63,463 nt of DNA from Parcubacteria group bacterium Greene0714_7 (GTDB lineage: Bacteria; Patescibacteria; Paceibacteria; UBA9973; UBA2103): the NCBI GenBank assembly GCA_007378985.1, contig VMHB01000004.1:1012-64474 (forward strand), in the 5' to 3' direction. A program made the position numbers and the translations under genes. Within the stretch, counting starts at the first letter, position 1; each line of letters opens with the position of its first letter. Below, piece after piece: positions 25,100 through 32,887 of this stretch. The notes beneath the pieces were generated by a model. It was not told the origin of the DNA and ran no database searches. It saw nothing but the letters and a program-made list of their open reading frames with translations.

Positions 25100-25261
25100 C
25101 ATCAAGAGCGAGTGTTCGTTCAGAGCTAGTAAGGAGAGTATTATCCAATGCGCTTTAGGACTTCCTGCGTGTGTGTTCTGAGTCAGCTCGTCGCCACCGA
25201 ACCGTGCAAAGACCTCGCACATTTTCATGACCTGTACATCATGAACCCACTCGGTCAACAT
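25100..25261 (-). pseudogene. Remnant of a GT4-family glycosyltransferase gene
   Basis: The frame beginning at 25261 encodes LTEWVHDVQVMKMCEVFARF, which closely follows the N-terminal segment of the intact GT4 protein at 36731-37834 (LPTEKAHGVQIMKTCEAFST). Near 25150-25180 another frame gives TQEVLKRI, matching AQEALKHV near the C-terminus of the same protein. Start and end pieces of a GT4 gene are thus joined with almost everything between missing, so this is a decayed copy. Confidence 0.5.
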
Positions 25262-25287
25262 ATGAATGCTGACAGCATAGACTATCT

Positions 25288-26502
25288 TTATGCTATATGT
25301 TTCCGCTTTTTTTCTGATAGCGCCGTAACAATCTTAAAAACGGCGTGGGCTGCGTAAAGATATATGAATGGATACAGCGGATATACAAATTCCTGTATAG
25401 GAGATATATCCTTGAATTGACTTGGCGCACCGTAGCCGATTACCGCAAACAATATGTACGCGAGAAGTGTGAAAAATAATGCTGATAAAAAGTGGTGGCG
25501 CATCAACCACACGCCAACAACCGCAAACAAAACAACGACGCCGTGCGCAAAAAATATGGATGCCTTCAGAAAAAGTGTTGCGACATCAACTTCGTCAGAC
25601 AGTATTTTTGTGCGCACGAAAGAAAGTACAGCTTGCCGATAACTCACTGGAGTATATTGCGCAAGCGCATCCACATCCGGCGGAGAAAAAAGCATGGACA
25701 ATGCCGTTTCGAATACTAAAGAGGGTGTCTGTATAAATGGGCGTATGAGCAATGAGCGAGTATCTGAATCAAAAAGCACGCTTGTCTCCACTCTTTTTTG
25801 AACAAATGGCGCAGAAACTTCAAGCCCTTCATGTACTGCAATATTACGCACGTACCACGGCACCATGAGTGTGAGGATAGAAGTAATAAAAATAAGTAGT
25901 GCGACCATACTTCGCACGGTGAATAGTCGACGACGTATAAGGAATATAAACCAGATGAGTATAATGGGTATGACATAGACTCCTATTGGATCAGTGAGTG
26001 CGGCAAAACCAAGTGCAGTACCGGCAACGAGTGGATAGACACCTGATGTGCGAAGAGAAGCATACCAGATACACAAAATGCTCCATGTGATAAGAGTGGT
26101 ATAGAAAAGCATGCTATCAAGCGCAAAAAGTTGCAATGTTACCGCCGGCAGGAGCATAAGCAGAGCGGCAATGCGGCCAGTATGTTCACTTCTGAATATG
26201 TCTCTCCCTATCAAATACACCCCGCCAATCAAAATCAAAAAGAGCGCGAGCTGGATAACGCGCGCACTTATAATGTTTAGGTCAGTAAAAAAAGCGAAGC
26301 TGGCGAGTAGCAGAGGAAATCCTGGAGCTATATACAGATCCGGACCAAAGGTCCCGCCCTCTATCAGAAAGGAGGTAATGCGCAAATAAATTTCCCAATA
26401 TCCTACCGAGTGTGAAAATGAAAACGGGACTGAAAACACAACCGTAATAAGTGCGACAATGAGAAAAAACAATACCAAAAGAGTGGAACGCGTATACTTC
26501 AT
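25288..26502 (-). CDS. GT39/ArnT-like integral membrane glycosyltransferase (404 aa)
   Basis: The N-terminal span is followed by an external loop (SHSVGYWEIYLRITSFLIEGGTFG) and PDLYIAPGFPLLLASFAFF, which matches the PMT/GT39 layout. About ten further spans follow. Protein length and hydropathy match the transferase at 13678. The start codon overlaps the stop of the upstream ligase/TPR gene (ATGA), so the two work as a coupled pair. Likely role: transfer of a lipid-phosphate-linked sugar on the outer face of the membrane. Confidence 0.75.
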   Translation of the reverse strand: MKYTRSTLLVLFFLIVALITVVFSVPFSFSHSVGYWEIYLRITSFLIEGGTFGPDLYIAPGFPLLLASFAFFTDLNIISARVIQLALFLILIGGVYLIGRDIFRSEHTGRIAALLMLLPAVTLQLFALDSMLFYTTLITWSILCIWYASLRTSGVYPLVAGTALGFAALTDPIGVYVIPIILIWFIFLIRRRLFTVRSMVALLIFITSILTLMVPWYVRNIAVHEGLEVSAPFVQKRVETSVLFDSDTRSLLIRPFIQTPSLVFETALSMLFSPPDVDALAQYTPVSYRQAVLSFVRTKILSDEVDVATLFLKASIFFAHGVVVLFAVVGVWLMRHHFLSALFFTLLAYILFAVIGYGAPSQFKDISPIQEFVYPLYPFIYLYAAHAVFKIVTALSEKKRKHIA

Positions 26503-28634
26503 ATATCATCGGCGGTAACGGCACCTGTCCGTACCTGCTCACTAATTTCGATTATCTGTTGCGATGATTGAGGAAAACGTTCACGACATTCGTTAAGTGT
26601 GGTGAGTGTACGTGGCACGCTTCCCCTTTTTAACTCTGCGGCGGCGAGCGATATACACGTCTGTGGATCCGGGCGCGCAATAAGTTCATCAGTAAGCAAA
26701 CTAATAACCTCCTCATAGTGTTCGTTAAGCATAAGCGCTTCAATTATACGTTCGTCAAAGAGTAAAGGTATTCCAAACCCCTCTTGTAGAATTTCTTTCG
26801 CTTCTTCAAGAGCATCAGCATATATAAGCGCAGAGGCATACTCAATGCGCGACTGATCAATGTAGTACTGATATTTCACGGTATGAGGGAAGAGGGATTC
26901 GAGCATAAACACATGCTTGGCCTCATCCCGCATTTTTTCATAATTCCCCTGTGTAAAGTATGCCTCTGCAAGCAGTTGGTGGACGTCTTTGCGCATTGGC
27001 GCCCTTTCTCGCGCCCGTTCCAAAAAATGGACTGCCGCTTCACTATTCCGATTCTGCATAGCAATGTATCCGGCGGTGACAATAACTCTCACCGACGCAC
27101 GGTCGTCTGTAGCCAGTGGAGCGAGTGTGGTATATCCGGCCTCAAGCAACGCGGTGTCTGTCGGTTGCTCACTCAACACGCTCTCAACAAACGCAAGCGC
27201 CAGCCCTTCGTGATCGAACAGACTCGCCCTAAGACCGGCCTCAAGAGCGGCTATCCGTTCTGTCGCGGAGTATGACGACAATGTACTTTTGCGAACTGCA
27301 GAGAGCGCGTAGGCCGGCACAACAACACAAACGCTGAGCGTAACAACTAGGGCAACTGCGACAATACTTGTGCTTATTGTTCGCGAGAGCACTATCCGCG
27401 ACGCGTCAGCATCCGACACGCTGTTCCAATGCAGATACGCAAACACAACGATGAGCGGTATCAGACTCGCAAATGTATCAAAAAGAAATAACCCATGCAC
27501 AAGGTATGCAGCGATTAATCCAAGCAGTGCCATGCGAATATGACGCGGAAGCGGGGTGTCTCGTGTAATGAGAAAGTACGCCACAGCCGCAAACATGGCG
27601 AAATATGTGATTACAAGCGATACGCCTCCAGCAATAAACCAATCAAATATCGCGCTGTGCGCGCGGTCAAACCATGGTTCTTGCAAGGAGAGGCGTGGAT
27701 CGTAATATGTATTGAATACATGGTCAAAATTTCCAGCACCCCATCCAAGCACCGGTCGTTCGCTGATACCGTGAAGTGCAATATTCCACACCTGTACACG
27801 TGATTCCTCAGCAACTTGCGCCAATGATATAGGAAATGCCCTGTCAGCAGACAAGGTACCGAGCAACACTCCAGAGCTCACGATAAGCACCACGATCAGC
27901 ATCGCAACCACAAAAAAACGTTTTGAAACGTGCCGTGCTGATTCAGTGCCGCGGTACCACACAAAACCGCCGAGCGTTACAAGAGCGCCAACAGCGAAAC
28001 CGAGCAATGCACCACGCGTTCCGGACGCAACTAGCGCAATAAAACCGAGCGCCAAACAAAAAGCAAGCATGTTTTTTATAGCACCGCGACGTGCCGATAC
28101 GTATGCGGCGAAAATAACGAACAGGTGAAGCAGGGTGTATGAAGCAAAATATGACGGATTCCCCCACACTCCACTGGCACGCACATCAATATCTCCCGAT
28201 GCCAGCCACACCATGAGCGCGCCAATAGTAGTAACAGCATAGACTGTAATGGAGAGGCCTATGAGTCGCTTCCATGTTGATTGGGATGCAGACGTTGCCA
28301 GCATGACGAAGAGTCCCGCTAAATGGAGAAACGTGAGTAAACCATCCATACGTTCATATGTTGACCAAAAACTTTTTCCAGTATTCATCCCCCACAGAGC
28401 GGTAAAGGATAGAAGTGTGATAAATGCGGTGACCGCAACTGAGATCGGCGACACGAAACTCTTTCTTGGTAACAGTCCCCGTAAAAGTCCGACGAGCCAT
28501 ACCGCAAATATCACTTCAATAACGACGTAGATAAAGAGTGCCTTACTTGACACGAAAGGAAATAAAAAACCGTCCCATGCGAAAAGAGGGTACAGTGGTA
28601 TTAACAAGATTCCCTTTTCAAAAAACCAACGCAT
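26499..28634 (-). CDS. O-antigen ligase/polymerase-like protein with TPR domain, second copy (711 aa)
   Basis: The architecture is the same as at 8167-10527: a Wzy/WaaL-like membrane domain with SGVWGNPSYFASYTLLHLFV and GWGAGNFDHVFNTYYDPRLS, then LQEPWFDRAHSAIFDWFIAGG, followed by C-terminal helical repeats (RASVRVIVTAGYIAMQNRNS, HQLLAEAYFTQGNYEKMRDE). Two copies in one cluster suggest two different glycan end-steps, for example polymerisation and ligation, or protein O-glycosylation. It is coupled to the GT39-like gene downstream. Its promoter should lie in 28635-28700 but was not identified. Confidence 0.83.
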   Translation of the reverse strand: MRWFFEKGILLIPLYPLFAWDGFLFPFVSSKALFIYVVIEVIFAVWLVGLLRGLLPRKSFVSPISVAVTAFITLLSFTALWGMNTGKSFWSTYERMDGLLTFLHLAGLFVMLATSASQSTWKRLIGLSITVYAVTTIGALMVWLASGDIDVRASGVWGNPSYFASYTLLHLFVIFAAYVSARRGAIKNMLAFCLALGFIALVASGTRGALLGFAVGALVTLGGFVWYRGTESARHVSKRFFVVAMLIVVLIVSSGVLLGTLSADRAFPISLAQVAEESRVQVWNIALHGISERPVLGWGAGNFDHVFNTYYDPRLSLQEPWFDRAHSAIFDWFIAGGVSLVITYFAMFAAVAYFLITRDTPLPRHIRMALLGLIAAYLVHGLFLFDTFASLIPLIVVFAYLHWNSVSDADASRIVLSRTISTSIVAVALVVTLSVCVVVPAYALSAVRKSTLSSYSATERIAALEAGLRASLFDHEGLALAFVESVLSEQPTDTALLEAGYTTLAPLATDDRASVRVIVTAGYIAMQNRNSEAAVHFLERARERAPMRKDVHQLLAEAYFTQGNYEKMRDEAKHVFMLESLFPHTVKYQYYIDQSRIEYASALIYADALEEAKEILQEGFGIPLLFDERIIEALMLNEHYEEVISLLTDELIARPDPQTCISLAAAELKRGSVPRTLTTLNECRERFPQSSQQIIEISEQVRTGAVTADDI

Positions 28635-28986
28635 ACGTATATATGGAAGTCTGAGATTACATCGTTAGCAATAATATGTACATCTATCTTCTTATTCAGA
28701 ATATCCTATTCAAACACTTTGCGTGAGTCACCATTGATGAGCTTGCACATAATGCTCCCGCGTTGCCCACATCTCCAGGGCCGATGTCTATGTACAGATG
28801 TGCGCCCACGCGCACATCTACGCAAAAATAGCGTCAATGAGGCCCGAGAGCGAGCGTTTGTCTTGCACTAGAGTAATATAAAACAAGTACAGTGCCCGTT
28901 CCCTTACCCCTTTAGTTAACTAAAGGAGTTGAGAGATGTTTATAAAGAAAGGAGTAACACAACGTGGCACCATTTCCTCTTTTTGA
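28635..28986. other. Gene-free stretch with repeat fragments
   Basis: This stretch has no convincing gene. The segment 28828-28862 resembles 25083-25121 (shared TAGCGTCAATGAG and GAGCGAG words), so a piece of sequence has been copied upstream of two envelope genes. A perfect 18-nt palindrome CCTTTAGTTAACTAAAGG lies at 28909-28926, and a small GATGTGCG/CGCACATC hairpin lies near 28797-28818. Confidence 0.45.
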
Positions 28987-29032
28987 CATATAGCTCTCTA
29001 TTAGACGGCCGTCTAATAGAGAGCTATATGTA
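28987..29032. repeat. 46-nt perfect palindrome, GACGGCCGTC family, left flank of MazG-like gene
   Basis: The 23-bp arms are perfectly complementary with no spacer, centred at 29009/29010, with outer ends ACATATAGC and GCTATATGT. It is the most regular member of the family that also brackets the PaaX/Cas2-like gene at 12565. Confidence 0.9.
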
Positions 29033-29062
29033 GCAATGCGGATTATCCAATTTCTCACGAGG

Positions 29063-29068
29063 TATACT
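29063..29068 (+). promoter_or_regulatory. -10 box of a leaderless MazG-like transcript
   Basis: TATACT, then 6 bases (GTGACA), then ATG at 29075. Spacing is identical to that at 13220 and 62179. Confidence 0.55.
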
Positions 29069-29074
29069 GTGACA

Positions 29075-29371
29075 ATGAAAAGTGTGTCGTGGTGGCAGAA
29101 GGCGCTTTCAGACGGTGCTACGCGTAAATTTCCCAATAGCGGATGGTCGCACACTGACCGTCTTGCTTCTATAGAAGAGCAGCTCGAGGATGTGAAGGCT
29201 TCATTCAAAGTGGAGAGCGGAGAATTACAAAGCGACGACCACGCACACCAAGACCCCAATCACCGCATTGGTGCGCTGATTGCTGACATCTTGATTCTCG
29301 CCGAAGAACGGAACGCCGATATTGAAAGCGAACTTGAAAAAGTACTCGCGTGGTTTGAAGGGCGTATTTAG
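29075..29371 (+). CDS. MazG-like nucleotide pyrophosphohydrolase-type protein (98 aa)
   Basis: The C-terminal half HRIGALIADILILAEERNADIESELEKVLAWFEGRI matches the conserved helix pair of small MazG-like (all-alpha NTP pyrophosphatase) proteins of CPR and archaea. The EELEKVL-type acidic helix would bind Mg and nucleotide. The N-terminus is SWWQKALSDGATRKF, then IEEQLEDVKASF. It may hydrolyse non-canonical or excess NTPs. It is a single gene between two perfect palindromes (28987-29032 and 29445-29488). ATG 29075 is chosen because of the -10 box 6 bases upstream. Confidence 0.65.
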   Translation: MKSVSWWQKALSDGATRKFPNSGWSHTDRLASIEEQLEDVKASFKVESGELQSDDHAHQDPNHRIGALIADILILAEERNADIESELEKVLAWFEGRI

Positions 29372-29444
29372 GTCGCATTCACACACACCGCAAAGCAACG
29401 AGTGCGCCGGACTCCCCTAACAAAAAGCTACACCCACTCGGAAC

Positions 29445-29488
29445 CATATCGCTCTCTAACAGACGGCCGTCTGTTAGAGAGCGATATG
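29445..29488. repeat. 44-nt perfect palindrome, GACGGCCGTC family, right flank of MazG-like gene
   Basis: The 22-bp arms are perfectly complementary, centred at 29466/29467, with outer ends CATATCGC and GCGATATG. It differs from 28987-29032 at a few positions that change in both arms (compensated), so the symmetry itself has been preserved. The flanking gap to 29541 contains nothing else recognised. Confidence 0.9.
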
Positions 29489-29541
29489 TGAAAGAAAACG
29501 GCAACTTTAAAAAACATCAGATACATTTAAAACTCTCTGCC

Positions 29542-30537
29542 CTAAAGCAACACACGTCTTCCTTCACGGGCGGAAATACGCATAGCCTCCAAAACACTTG
29601 CTTGGCGGATGATACGGTCGTACATTTCTTTAAACTGTTTAGTATTCTGTGCAATAACAGCTTGGCAAAAGAAATCAAAACTAAGGGCGAATTGATTTGC
29701 TGTTGGGATTTCTAAACTCACGAGTGTGTCTTTGGCACCATCGTTGGTTATGAGCTCGACAGTCGGTGCCATCATAGGTGGTATCGCAAATGCGCGATTC
29801 GTGCGCACCATTCCTTTGGAACCCCACACCGAATAGGTATTTTGATAGAGGTGATCGAAACCAAATGACATTAGCGCAGTTCCCTTTTCAAATTCAAGAA
29901 GTGCCGAGCCTTTGATATCAACGCCTGCACCGGCGTTTGAAAGCGTACAAGTAACAGCAACCGGTTCTTGCTGCATAATCTTTCGTGCCATGAAAACCGT
30001 ATAGCAACCTGCATCGTTGAGGGCACCACCCTTCAAGTCCGCACTATAGCGAATATCACCAGACGGGAACGGTGGGAATCCGTACGCACCACTCCACACA
30101 TGTGGTGTGCCGATTTTCCCTTCTGCAATGAGTGATAGAATCGTCGCGTGTTGTGGGTGAAACTCGGGAACGAAATTCTCATACAGTGCAACGCCGTTTT
30201 CTCGACATACATCTACCATACGCTTCGCCGACTCGAGACTATAGGTAATCGACTTCTCGCAGATGATGTGTTTTCCAGACTGCGCCGCCTGTAGTACCCA
30301 CTCTTCCTGAAGTCCAACAGGAAGCGGACTGTATATGACATCAATATCACTACGCACAATCAAGGAATCATAGGTCTCGGCTTCTAATCCATGACGCTCT
30401 GCCCACTCATCTGCCTTACTCTTCTCGCGACTCGCTATCGCAACAAGCCCTACATTTGGTAATGACCTGAATGCTGGTATCGCGTATTTCTCTGCGATGT
30501 TTGCACAACCTAGAATACCGACACGAATTTTTTTCAT
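29542..30537 (-). CDS. Gfo/Idh/MocA-family oxidoreductase, probable NDP-hexose 3-ketoreductase (331 aa)
   Basis: The N-terminal Rossmann NAD(P) site is KIRVGILGCANIAEKYAIPAF. HIICEKSITYSLESAKRMVD carries the family's Glu-Lys catalytic pair (EKP in most members, EKS here). The remainder is the alpha/beta substrate domain (SADLKGGALNDAGCYTVFMA). Gfo/Idh/MocA enzymes such as KijD10 reduce C-3 of dTDP-3,4-diketo-2,6-dideoxyhexoses made by a 2,3-dehydratase. That dehydratase is encoded just upstream, so the same role is inferred. Its ATG overlaps the TGA of a linker ORF (30534-30854). Confidence 0.83.
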   Translation of the reverse strand: MKKIRVGILGCANIAEKYAIPAFRSLPNVGLVAIASREKSKADEWAERHGLEAETYDSLIVRSDIDVIYSPLPVGLQEEWVLQAAQSGKHIICEKSITYSLESAKRMVDVCRENGVALYENFVPEFHPQHATILSLIAEGKIGTPHVWSGAYGFPPFPSGDIRYSADLKGGALNDAGCYTVFMARKIMQQEPVAVTCTLSNAGAGVDIKGSALLEFEKGTALMSFGFDHLYQNTYSVWGSKGMVRTNRAFAIPPMMAPTVELITNDGAKDTLVSLEIPTANQFALSFDFFCQAVIAQNTKQFKEMYDRIIRQASVLEAMRISAREGRRVLL

Positions 30538-30854
30538 ACCCCCACACCTTTTATCTCATAAAATGCTTCTTGAAATCCGCCTTTTGAGTTGCCCGAGTGC
30601 TTTCCCGTCTTTTTTGAGAGAAAATTCTCTACCCCTCGCGTCTCGTTCTGAAGTGTAGGACTCATAGTAGCGAAGCTCAAAAGGTCGACGAGGCTTGGTA
30701 GATTTAACCATTCCGCCATTGTGCTCGGAAAATCTTCGACGCAAATCATTTGTCGATCCAACATATAACTTTTCATCTTTGAGGCTTTTAAGTACATATA
30801 CGTAATACATAGAGAATTGATTTGCGTCAATGAGATGAAAGGTGTGGGGGTCAT
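30534..30854 (-). CDS. Inverted-repeat-bounded linker ORF, MTPTPF...KGVGV (106 aa), containing a GIY-YIG gene
   Basis: The ORF begins ATGACCCCCACACCTTTC (MTPTPFISL), overlapping the dehydratase stop by ATGA. It ends in the complementary arm AAAGGTGTGGGGGTATGA (KGVGV), overlapping the oxidoreductase start by ATGA. The frame stays open for 321 bases although a GIY-YIG gene occupies most of it in another frame. It therefore couples translation of two enzyme genes while carrying a cargo gene. It probably encodes no folded protein. Confidence 0.5.
   Translation of the reverse strand: MTPTPFISLTQINSLCITYMYLKASKMKSYMLDRQMICVEDFPSTMAEWLNLPSLVDLLSFATMSPTLQNETRGVENFLSKKTGKHSGNSKGGFQEAFYEIKGVGV
30556..30810 (-). 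CDS. Small GIY-YIG nuclease-domain protein (84 aa)
   Basis: A UPF0213/YhbQ-like single GIY-YIG domain is seen: MYYVYVLKSLKDEKLYVGST (the 'GIY' strand is YYV, and the 'YIG' strand is LYVGST), DLRRRFSEHNGG with the conserved Arg and His, RRPFELRYYESY with the Glu region, and FSLKKDGKALGQLKRRI. Such domains cut or repair DNA, and similar folds serve as homing endonucleases. The gene lies wholly between the complementary arms of the linker ORF, so it looks like cargo of a mobile repeat unit. No other nuclease partner is nearby. Confidence 0.8.
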   Translation of the reverse strand: MYYVYVLKSLKDEKLYVGSTNDLRRRFSEHNGGMVKSTKPRRPFELRYYESYTSERDARGREFSLKKDGKALGQLKRRISRSIL

Positions 30855-31513
30855 AGCAAAGCGCATACATTACGCGCGAGAGAATTAACCGTCGTATCAA
30901 CGCGCAAGAGTTTCTTAATCTCGGGGAGTGTGAGCCAAATGTAATCTTCAGTAACAGGCACTTCTTCTGATTCGTCCACCTCCACAAGCATTGAGCGATT
31001 CACCTTATGGAAAAACCGACCACCGTCTTCGACGCCCAAAACTGATGCAATGAGTCTTCCTTTCGTCCCGTCAAAATATTCAGCAAGCCGTGGGCGCTTT
31101 CCCCCATGCGCTTGCGCCAGATTGCCTTCGGAAACCTGACATGCGGGCGATATCTGCACACTGTTGATATTCCCCGGCTCAAATTTTGCATAGAAAAGAT
31201 ACTTTGTGACACCATCTTTCTTTTGCACTAACACGCCTGAAATACCGACCTCTTCCTGTTTCAACATCGGCTGACTCCACGACGGCACTTCCCTGTCCGA
31301 GGCACCTGTTATCTTTACGCCAATAATCGAGAAAAATTTTCCTGACTCATGCGTGATATTTCCACTTACAGGATCTGTTTTCCAACCCTGCACATCATTT
31401 ACTCCGACCGCTTCCACAGTGACTGGGTACGACTCCTGCTTTTCTTTGAGCCACGCGAGAATGGGCTTGATGTCAGTGTCTTCGTTCTTAGAAATGAAAG
31501 GTGTTGGGGTCAT
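30851..31513 (-). CDS. NDP-hexose 2,3-dehydratase, single-domain form (220 aa)
   Basis: The Hexose_dehydrat pattern is clear: HESGKFFSIIGVKITG, SWSQPMLKQEEVGISGVLVQ, YAKFEPGNINSVQISPACQ and AHGGKRPRLAEYFDG. The known enzymes (TylX3, EryBVI) are about 450-480 residues with two such repeats. Here one repeat alone makes the protein, implying a homodimer in place of the tandem. It would start C-2 deoxygenation of dTDP-4-keto-6-deoxyglucose. The gene start MTPTPFISKNEDTD itself carries the linker-repeat word, and it overlaps the methyltransferase stop by ATGA. Confidence 0.85.
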   Translation of the reverse strand: MTPTPFISKNEDTDIKPILAWLKEKQESYPVTVEAVGVNDVQGWKTDPVSGNITHESGKFFSIIGVKITGASDREVPSWSQPMLKQEEVGISGVLVQKKDGVTKYLFYAKFEPGNINSVQISPACQVSEGNLAQAHGGKRPRLAEYFDGTKGRLIASVLGVEDGGRFFHKVNRSMLVEVDESEEVPVTEDYIWLTLPEIKKLLRVDTTVNSLARNVCALL

Positions 31514-32739
31514 ACGATTTCAACGCTAGGGATAGGGATAATGAATTTCGCACCGCGTGCACGCAATTCTTTTTCTTTTTCGAGAATGAAGTCGCGGTAG
31601 TTCCATGCAAGAAGTAGAACATACTCCGGCGTCTCGGTCTTTAGTATATCGGGAGAAACGACTGGAATATGACTCCCTGGTGTAAGGAGTCCAATTTTGT
31701 ACGGAGTTGTATCAGTAACATACTCAATATCATCTTGAGTAAAGCCACAAAAATTAAGAAGAGTGTTGCCCTTGGCTGGCGCGCCGTAAGCGACCACCTT
31801 CTTTTTTTCTCTGCGTATTTGGCGCACGAGCGACACGAGCTTCTCTTTAATTGCTTCTGCATCTTTCTGGAAATCAGCAAATCGTGCGAGTGAATGTAGC
31901 CCTGCTTTCTCTTCCAGCGCGAAAAGTTCGTGCACAGAATTTTCAATCGGTAATCCGGACGCCTTGCGAGCAAAGACACGAATAGACCCACCATGCGTCG
32001 GCATGCGCACTACATTAAATACTTCCATACCAAACCGACCAAATAAGTGTTGCAGAGGCTTCACGCTGTAGTAGCACAAATGCTCGTGATACACCGTATC
32101 AAATTCCCCATGCTCCACGAGGTCTAGCAAATAGTGTGATTCCGATACGAACACGCCGTCATCGGTAAGAAGGTCTTTTACCCCTTGCACAATTTCATCA
32201 AGGTCGTCTATGTGCGCAAAAACATTGTTGGCAGAAATAACCTTCGCCTTGCCATGCATTTCTATTATTCGTTTCGCCATTTCAATAGTAAAGAAGCCAC
32301 TCTCAGTTTCGATTCCTTTTGCGCGCGCAGCTTCGGCAACATTCGCCGATGGCTCAATACCAAGCACGCGATGTGTGCCGACGAAATTTTGTAACAAAAT
32401 GCCATCATTACTGCCAATATCAACAATGAGGTCACCTGGGGCCACATGTTCACTTTTCAAATCATCCGCATACGAACGAAAGTGGTCAACGAGCGGTTTA
32501 GAAGCAGAGGAAAAATACGCATACTCACCGTGAAAAAGTTCGTCTTCCGCAACCACATCGAGGAGTTGCACCAGATTGCAGGTACCGCAAAAATACACAT
32601 CTAGGGGATACCGTTTTTCGTCTTTGAGGTGTTCGGCATCAGTAAAATTATCAACTGGCGGATGCTCGCCAAGCGAGAGAATGCGCGTGAGACTAGAGCC
32701 TTTGCACACACGACAGGTAACATTGCGAAGATGGCTCAT
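31510..32739 (-). CDS. NDP-deoxysugar C-methyltransferase (409 aa)
   Basis: Three parts typical of C-3 methyltransferases such as TylC3/NovU are visible. There is a zinc-binding N-terminus CRVCKGSS...YFCGTCNLVQL (four Cys), a Rossmann SAM domain (LIVDIGSNDGILLQNF, GIEPSANVAEAARAKG, ANNVFAHIDDLDEIV, YHEHLCYYS) and a C-terminal Methyltransf_14-like domain (VAYGAPAKGNTLLNFCG). It likely methylates C-3 of a dTDP-4-keto-2,6-dideoxyhexose. ATG at 32739 follows the leader ORF element TAA-CGGG-ATG. An in-frame extension (ending PTSNG) only translates the repeat and is not used. Confidence 0.88.
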   Translation of the reverse strand: MSHLRNVTCRVCKGSSLTRILSLGEHPPVDNFTDAEHLKDEKRYPLDVYFCGTCNLVQLLDVVAEDELFHGEYAYFSSASKPLVDHFRSYADDLKSEHVAPGDLIVDIGSNDGILLQNFVGTHRVLGIEPSANVAEAARAKGIETESGFFTIEMAKRIIEMHGKAKVISANNVFAHIDDLDEIVQGVKDLLTDDGVFVSESHYLLDLVEHGEFDTVYHEHLCYYSVKPLQHLFGRFGMEVFNVVRMPTHGGSIRVFARKASGLPIENSVHELFALEEKAGLHSLARFADFQKDAEAIKEKLVSLVRQIRREKKKVVAYGAPAKGNTLLNFCGFTQDDIEYVTDTTPYKIGLLTPGSHIPVVSPDILKTETPEYVLLLAWNYRDFILEKEKELRARGAKFIIPIPSVEIV

Positions 32740-32743
32740 CCCG

Positions 32744-32863
32744 TTAGAAGTAGGAAGCTTGTGCTTCCGACTCAAGATTAAATTTCATAATCATACGACC
32801 TAGAATACAGCATTCAGAAAGGATATCACTTCCCAAACTTCCGCGACTTCTAACGGGACTCAT
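32744..32863 (-). CDS. Inverted-repeat-bounded leader ORF, MSPVR...ASYF type (39 aa)
   Basis: It starts ATG-AGT-CCC-GTT-AGA (MSPVRSRGSLG) and ends EAQASYF with TAA four bases before the methyltransferase ATG. CCCGTTAGAAGT at the start and its complement at the end can pair and would include the downstream start codon. It is the same design, same first residues and same last residues as 10532-10648 with an unrelated middle, which argues for a recurring element rather than chance. Confidence 0.6.
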   Translation of the reverse strand: MSPVRSRGSLGSDILSECCILGRMIMKFNLESEAQASYF

Positions 32864-32887
32864 AGCACGCAGTATACCGAACGACTG

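Noticed and set aside
28912..29259. Minus-strand ORF of 115 codons
   Set aside because: It runs antisense through the MazG-like gene and a perfect palindrome, and its sequence has no domain features.
32740..32775. N-terminal extension of the C-methyltransferase (ending PTSNG)
   Set aside because: These codons only translate the inverted-repeat arm. The zinc-binding domain starts right after ATG 32739, which sits at the normal TAA-CGGG-ATG junction.
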